Positions 23,137 through 27,365 of a stretch of 27,365 nucleotides of DNA are shown piece after piece (the first letter of the stretch is position 1; every line of letters begins with the position of its first letter). The stretch covers positions 1-27,365 of the forward strand of contig JBARBG010000067.1 of assembly GCA_049792815.1 (NCBI GenBank), read 5' to 3'. The notes beneath the pieces were generated by a model. That model was given only the letters and a program-made list of their open reading frames with translations. It did no database searches and was not told the origin of the DNA. A program made the position numbers and the translations under genes. Source of the stretch: DAIDKA01 sp049792815. GTDB lineage: Bacteria; Pseudomonadota; Gammaproteobacteria; Steroidobacterales; Steroidobacteraceae.

Positions 23137-25734
23137 TTGATCAGGCACCCGGTTACACCGTTCCTGCTGCTCCTGGGTGTCATCGCTGCGCCGGTCTGCG
23201 CCGGGCCGGCAGGGCCTGATCGCATCGTCCTGCCCGATGCCGTCACGCCCACTCACTATGACCTCGAAGTGAGGCCGGATGCGGCCACCGCCAGCTTCAC
23301 CGGCCAGGTTCGGATCCAGGTGGACGTCCATCGCGCTACGCCGGACATCGAACTGAACGCCGCCAATCTCACATTTTCAAGTGTGAGAGTCTCGGGTACC
23401 ACCGGCGTGCCCACCGTAAGCTTCGATACCACGCTGCAAACGGCCACCCTGCACTTCCTGACAGCCGTTGCGCCGGGCCGGCACCTGCTCTTCATACGCT
23501 ATTCGGGTCACATCAACGCCAGCGGCGCCGGACTGTTCCTGGTCGACTATGGCAGCCCTCACCACCGCAAGCGCGCCCTCTACACGCAGCTCGAGAACTA
23601 CTATGCGCGCCAGTTCTTTCCCTGCTGGGACGAACCGAACCGCAAGGCGACGATCGCGCTGACCGTGACCGCGCCCGCAGCCGACATGGCGGTCTCGAAC
23701 ATGCCCATTGCGCAGGTGGCAAGGCTGCCTGGCGGGATGGCTCGCACCCGGTTCCAGACCACCCCGAGAATGTCGACTTATCTGCTGTTCCTCGGAGTCG
23801 GCGACTTCCAACGTATCACCCGCATGGTCCGCGGCATCCAGATCGGCGTTGTATTCAGCCGTGGCGCGGCTGCGCGGGCGCGCTTCGCACTGGCTGCGGC
23901 CGCCCAGCTGCTGCCCTACTACGAGGACTACTTTGGATTCCGCTATCCGCTGCCCAAGCTTGATGTGGTGTCGGGACCCGGGCGCAGCCAGGAATTCGGG
24001 GCCATGGAGAACTGGGGCGCGATTTTCGGATTCGATCGCTACTTTCTCCTGGATCCGCAGGCCGCGACAATGGCCGACGCGTTCAGGACCTACAGCTACA
24101 TCGCGCATGAAATGGCGCACCAGTGGGTGGGCGACCTGGTCACCATGGATTGGTGGAACGACCTGTGGCTGAACGAAGGCTTCGCCGAGTGGATGCAGTA
24201 CAAGGCAACCGATCACTTTCACCCGGAATGGGACGCGTGGCTGGTGGGTCTGGATGAGCGCGAAGAGGCCTTGCAGCAGGACTCGCGTGCCGGCACGCAT
24301 CCGGTCATCACGACAGTTGCCGATGTGCTGCAGGCCGACAATGATTTCGATGTCATCACGTATGGCAAGGGAATGTTCGTCGTCCGCATGCTCGAGAAGT
24401 ACCTGGGTGTGAGCGCCTTTCGTACGGGCATCCGGCGCTACCTGCGGGCGCACGCCTACCGCAACGCCGTAACCGAGGACTTGTGGCGCGAGCTGGACCG
24501 GGTCGCCGCGGCGCCCATCTCGGACATCGCCCATGATTTCACCCTCCAGCCAGGCGTACCGCTGATTCGCGCCACGGCAGCGCCCGGCCTGCACCTGGAA
24601 CAGGGACGCTTTGCCACCGACGCCTCAGGCACGCCGACCCAGTGGCAAGTGCCGGTACTGGTACGTTCCCGTGAAGGGACGACGTGGCAGGGCATCGTAG
24701 GGGCTGATGCGCCGATCGATCTGCCCCGGCTTCAGGCCGCCGGGGCCGTGGTGAATGCCGGACAAACCGGGTATTTCCGCACCCTGTACGCGCCCGACCT
24801 GATCGGGCCCCTGGCGCAGCGCTTCGGATCTTTACCACCGGTAGACCAGCTGGGCACTCTGCTGGATGCCAGGGATCTGGGATTGGCGGGTTACGAGCCG
24901 TTAGCGGACGTTCTGCAGCTTGCCGCACGGGTTGATGCGGCGGCCCGACCGCAGGTCCGCAGCGAAGTCGTCGATACGCTCACGGGCGTTGCACGCTTCT
25001 ACCGGGGTCTTGCCGGTGAGGCGATCTTCAAGGCCTACGCCCGCTCGCTCCTGGGCCATATGTTCGCGGACGTAGGCTGGAATCCGGTCGCAGGAGAGAA
25101 TGCCAATGTCGTGCCGCTGCGCGCGCGTCTGATCCAGGCACTCGGCGACCTGGATGATGACGCGGTGACGCACCACGCCGACGAATTATTCGCAGGCTAC
25201 ATGCGCGATCCGGACCTCCTTCACACCGGCCTGCACGATGCGGTTCTCGAAGTGGTAGCGGTTCATGCAGATCCGATGACGTGGGCGCAGCTTCACAAGC
25301 TTGCAACCAGCGCCCGTAACGACCGTGACAAGGATTTCCTGTATGCGCTCCTGGCATCGGCGCGCGATGCCAAGCTCGCACAGGAGGCGCTTGAGCTCAC
25401 GCTGACGGACGAACTCGAAACCACCAACCGACCGGTCTTGCTCAACGCGGTGGCCGTGAGCCATCCGGAACTGGCTTTCGATTTCGCGGTCCTGCACCGT
25501 GACCAGGTCAACGGTTGGCTAGAGCCTGGCTCACGCGATTTTTTTGCCGCGCGGCTGCTCGCAACCTCGGCGGATCCCGCCGCGCGCGAGCGGCTCAAGG
25601 CGTACCTTGAGGCTCATGTTCCGGCCGCAGACCGTGGCCCGGCCGAGGCCGTCGAGGCCCTGATCACCTACCACATCAGGTTGCGCGCCGAGCAGCTGCC
25701 ACAGGTTGATGCCTGGCTGCAGCGCGCCCACTAA
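23137..25734 (+). CDS. Exported M1 family zinc aminopeptidase
   Basis: This product of about 865 residues starts at TTG with an IRHPVTPFLLLLGVIAAPVCA signal region, so the enzyme is probably periplasmic. The M1 features are complete: the exopeptidase motif GAMEN at 288-292, the zinc site His324-Glu-x-x-His328 with Glu347 in the NEGFAEW block 18 residues later, and a preceding NYYARQFFPCWDEPNRKA segment. The catalytic domain is followed by a beta-sandwich part and a long helical C-terminal domain like that of mammalian ERAP1/APN relatives. It should remove N-terminal residues from oligopeptides imported through the outer membrane. It follows paralogue 3 by 11 bases and probably belongs to the operon starting with the amidohydrolase. 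Confidence 0.92.
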   Translation: MIRHPVTPFLLLLGVIAAPVCAGPAGPDRIVLPDAVTPTHYDLEVRPDAATASFTGQVRIQVDVHRATPDIELNAANLTFSSVRVSGTTGVPTVSFDTTLQTATLHFLTAVAPGRHLLFIRYSGHINASGAGLFLVDYGSPHHRKRALYTQLENYYARQFFPCWDEPNRKATIALTVTAPAADMAVSNMPIAQVARLPGGMARTRFQTTPRMSTYLLFLGVGDFQRITRMVRGIQIGVVFSRGAAARARFALAAAAQLLPYYEDYFGFRYPLPKLDVVSGPGRSQEFGAMENWGAIFGFDRYFLLDPQAATMADAFRTYSYIAHEMAHQWVGDLVTMDWWNDLWLNEGFAEWMQYKATDHFHPEWDAWLVGLDEREEALQQDSRAGTHPVITTVADVLQADNDFDVITYGKGMFVVRMLEKYLGVSAFRTGIRRYLRAHAYRNAVTEDLWRELDRVAAAPISDIAHDFTLQPGVPLIRATAAPGLHLEQGRFATDASGTPTQWQVPVLVRSREGTTWQGIVGADAPIDLPRLQAAGAVVNAGQTGYFRTLYAPDLIGPLAQRFGSLPPVDQLGTLLDARDLGLAGYEPLADVLQLAARVDAAARPQVRSEVVDTLTGVARFYRGLAGEAIFKAYARSLLGHMFADVGWNPVAGENANVVPLRARLIQALGDLDDDAVTHHADELFAGYMRDPDLLHTGLHDAVLEVVAVHADPMTWAQLHKLATSARNDRDKDFLYALLASARDAKLAQEALELTLTDELETTNRPVLLNAVAVSHPELAFDFAVLHRDQVNGWLEPGSRDFFAARLLATSADPAARERLKAYLEAHVPAADRGPAEAVEALITYHIRLRAEQLPQVDAWLQRAH

Positions 25735-25742
25735 ATCGCTAC

Positions 25743-25748
25743 TATAAT
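25743..25748 (+). promoter_or_regulatory. Perfect -10 box TATAAT, leaderless start candidate
   Basis: TATAAT is followed by seven bases and then ATG 25756. The ATG at 25747 overlaps the box itself and could not be on the transcript. No convincing -35 is seen. Confidence 0.45.
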
Positions 25749-25755
25749 GTCCACC

Positions 25756-26007
25756 ATGAAGCGGTACTTATTCGTCATTGCGGCACTGATGGTGGCCATG
25801 GGCGCTCAGGCCCAGGTCGGTACAACCTTGAAGGAAGGGGCAAAAGCCACCTCCGAGAAGGCCCAGGAAGTGGGCGACGAGGCCAAGGCTGCGGTATCGT
25901 CAGAGCCTGCCAAGAGCATCGACAAGGCGAAAGCCAGGGCACACCGGGCGAAGGCGCGCGAACACGCCAGGAAAGCCGCCGCAGCCGCCAAGGAAATTCC
26001 GAAGTAA
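25756..26007 (+). CDS. Tiny exported Lys/Ala-rich helical protein, unknown function
   Basis: The 83-residue product starts at ATG 25756, since the earlier ATG at 25747 lies inside the TATAAT box. The signal peptide is excellent (MKRYLFVIAALMVAMGAQAQ), and cleavage would leave about 63 residues with almost no aromatic residues. The mature part is Lys/Ala/Glu-rich amphipathic helix, with an acidic-basic mixed half (EGAKATSEKAQEVGDEAKAA) and a strongly basic half (KAKARAHRAKAREHARKAA). The tail resembles histone H1-like or polyanion-binding sequences, but export argues for a periplasmic or surface role such as binding LPS, DNA or peptidoglycan. No family is recognised. A racemase gene follows after 36 bases. 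Confidence 0.65.
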   Translation: MKRYLFVIAALMVAMGAQAQVGTTLKEGAKATSEKAQEVGDEAKAAVSSEPAKSIDKAKARAHRAKAREHARKAAAAAKEIPK

Positions 26008-26043
26008 GCCCGTCACGGCTGTGGCGCGACGCATTGCGTACCC

Positions 26044-26763
26044 ATGAAAACCATCGGCCTGATCGGCGGCATGAGCTGGGAGAGTACGCGCATCTATTAC
26101 GAACTCCTCAATAGAGGCGTTCAGAAGTCCCTGGGTGGACTGCACTCGGCGCAGATCCTCCTGTCATCGCTGGACATGGCTCGGGTCGCCGGCATGCAAA
26201 ACGAGGGCCGCTGGCAGGAAGCCGCTGAGTGGCTGGCAGTTGAGGCGGTGCGCCTGGAGCGCGCCGGCGCCGACGTCATCGCGCTCGCGGCCAACACCAT
26301 GCACAAATGCGCACCCCGGATACAGGCGGCGGTGGCAGTGCCCTTCCTGCATATTGTTGATCCACTGCTCGCGCGGCTGCGCGCGGATCAAAGGCGTCGT
26401 CCATTGCTTTTGGCCACCCGCTTCACGATGGAGGAGCGCTTCTTTCTCGAGCGCCTCGAAGCCAAGCAAATGATGCCGATGGTTCCTGCGCTCGCAGATC
26501 GCATCGTGCTTCACGACATCATCTACGAGGAACTGTGCAAAGGCATCGTGTCAACGGCCGCTGTCGCAGTGCTGCAGCGACTCGCAACCGGTGCCGGCAA
26601 GCGGGGAGCCGACAGCGTCATTCTCGGCTGCACCGAGCTTGGCATGCTGGCCGGGGCCGGGCCTGTGGTTCTGCCAGCCTATGACACCGCCGTGATCCAT
26701 GCCGGCGCGCTGGTCGAATTTGCGCTCGCTGATACAGACGCATGGGGCGAGCCGAAAAAGTGA
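26044..26763 (+). CDS. Aspartate/glutamate racemase family protein (YgeA-like)
   Basis: This 239-residue cytoplasmic protein begins IGLIGGMSWESTRIYYELLN, the hallmark of the Asp/Glu racemase family, and contains ANTMHK (83-88) and the second active-site block ILGCTELGML with Cys196. The family interconverts L- and D-aspartate or glutamate by a two-base, cofactor-free mechanism. In YgeA of E. coli I recall Thr and Cys as the pair; here the first position is Ala83, so only the Cys196 base is evident. Activity may therefore be altered, although related proteins with ANTMH exist. No ribosome site precedes the ATG. The product would suit handling of D-amino acids released by the neighbouring peptidase and amidohydrolase. 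Confidence 0.88.
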   Translation: MKTIGLIGGMSWESTRIYYELLNRGVQKSLGGLHSAQILLSSLDMARVAGMQNEGRWQEAAEWLAVEAVRLERAGADVIALAANTMHKCAPRIQAAVAVPFLHIVDPLLARLRADQRRRPLLLATRFTMEERFFLERLEAKQMMPMVPALADRIVLHDIIYEELCKGIVSTAAVAVLQRLATGAGKRGADSVILGCTELGMLAGAGPVVLPAYDTAVIHAGALVEFALADTDAWGEPKK

Positions 26764-26906
26764 GCGCTACCTTTCAATCTTTTGAAGCCTCCTCAGGCTG
26801 CGACCACTTGGCGGATTGAGAAAGCAACGGGAAATCGGGGGTCGCGGAACTCAGCTACCCTTGCGGATATTGTTACACTGCGACTATGCTAGGTCACCGG
26901 TCCGCG

Positions 26907-26936
26907 TTGACTAATCATAAGAACACGATTGACTAA
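26907..26936 (+). repeat. Direct repeat TTGACTAA x2 upstream of the TonB receptor gene
   Basis: TTGACTAA occurs at 26907-26914 and again at 26929-26936, exactly 22 bases apart, close to two helical turns. The copies lie 25-54 bases before the ATG. They could bind a dimeric regulator. The rest of the 26764-26960 gap holds only weak promoter-like text (TTGCGG at 26861, TATGCT at 26885) and short imperfect hairpins. Confidence 0.4.
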
Positions 26937-26960
26937 ATAGACGATTACGGGAGGGGTGCC

Positions 26961-27365
26961 ATGGCTGCTTATCGGTCCAAGACTTGCGGTTTGGGTCTGA
27001 GAGGATTGCTGCAGGCATGCCTGCGTAGCGCCGCCCTGGCGGCGGCGCTGAGCATCCCCCACCTGGCGGCGGCACAGAATGCCCCACCGTCGGACGCTTC
27101 GAAGGACAATACGCTTCAGGAAGTCGTCGTTACCGGTTCGCGTGTCGCGCGCTCGACCTTCACGACGCCCAATCCGGTGACGGTGCTGGACGCCAAGGAC
27201 ATCAGCAATCTCGGCCTCGTCAACGTGGGCGATGTGCTGGCCCAACTGCCACAGAACTCCAACTTCTTCTCCGCCGCCAATGTCGGCCTGGGTAACTTCA
27301 ATGTGGGCGCGCAGCTGGCGAACCTGCGCGGCCTGAATCCCTTCTTCGGCACGCGCACCCTGACC
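26961..27365 (+). CDS. TonB-dependent receptor, N-terminal part (3' end outside window)
   Basis: The frame opens at ATG 26961, preceded by GGGAGGGG about four bases upstream, and stays open for 135 codons to the window edge. A long signal peptide (hydrophobic stretch about 22-37, ending LAAAQ) is followed by a TonB-box-like LQEVVVTGSRVARS, which is typical of these receptors. The start of the plug domain is then visible (NPVTVLDAKDISNLGLVNVGDVLAQLPQ, LRGLNPFFGTRTL). These are outer-membrane gated channels that take up siderophores, vitamins, peptides or saccharides. The ligand cannot be told from this part. The order downstream of the racemase suggests a possible link with peptide uptake, but the 197-base gap means it has its own promoter. 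Confidence 0.88.
   Translation, partial: MAAYRSKTCGLGLRGLLQACLRSAALAAALSIPHLAAAQNAPPSDASKDNTLQEVVVTGSRVARSTFTTPNPVTVLDAKDISNLGLVNVGDVLAQLPQNSNFFSAANVGLGNFNVGAQLANLRGLNPFFGTRTLT

Noticed and set aside
23377..24594. 405-codon minus-strand frame opposite the aminopeptidase
   Set aside because: Antisense shadow of an intact M1 peptidase gene.
26773..26799. Short hairpins (TTCAA/TTGAA and AGCCT/AGGCT) after the racemase gene as a terminator
   Set aside because: Five-base stems without a T-tract; not enough to call.

Overview
The window is GC-rich and densely coded. It holds 18 complete genes I can support, plus two cut by the edges. The organism looks like a gammaproteobacterium of the Steroidobacteraceae/Nevskiales/Xanthomonadales type. 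That placement is an inference from three things: Gram-negative export and outer-membrane functions (RND tripartite efflux, NodT-type lipoprotein, AsmA, TonB-dependent receptor), the codon and GC style, and expanded families of secreted proteins of unknown function. I see no tRNA, rRNA, insertion sequence, phage gene, CRISPR array or dedicated transcription regulator.

Layout. (1) 2-1745: the 3' part of a secreted protein carrying the GHWDGDTL motif, converging on a secreted DUF8021-like protein. (2) 1991-4640: an elongation factor G outside any str operon and with a non-canonical switch I region, followed by an exported VOC/glyoxalase-fold protein. (3) 4644-5884: a TIGR00027-type SAM methyltransferase (minus strand) divergent from a small coiled-coil protein. 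(4) 5991-13877: a five-gene run of RND adaptor, heavy-metal-type RND pump, outer-membrane lipoprotein channel, small membrane protein and multicopper oxidase, which looks like a metal efflux/detoxification operon. (5) 13976-16129: a large exported phosphoesterase of the phospholipase C/acid phosphatase family, closed by a strong intrinsic terminator. (6) 16212-16673 (minus): a small exported helical protein with an internal duplication. (7) 16810-20393: an LldP-type lactate permease and an AsmA-family protein, with a good sigma70-like promoter. (8) 20426-25734: M20 amidohydrolase, two tandem GHWDGDTL paralogues and an exported M1 aminopeptidase, tightly packed. (9) 25756-26763: a tiny exported Lys/Ala-rich protein and an aspartate/glutamate racemase-family protein. 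(10) 26961 to the end: the N-terminal part of a TonB-dependent receptor.

How it may fit together. Region 4 should move a cation or toxic organic from periplasm to exterior, with the oxidase acting on metal or phenolics in the periplasm. Regions 8-10 together resemble a peptide/amide scavenging locus: outer-membrane uptake, periplasmic aminopeptidase, cytoplasmic amidohydrolase and amino-acid racemase. That reading is inference. The most intriguing unknowns are the three GHWDGDTL paralogues, which share a putative disulfide pair and a lipocalin-like GxW start, and several genes that appear to have leaderless transcripts (a -10 box 6-7 bases before the start codon).
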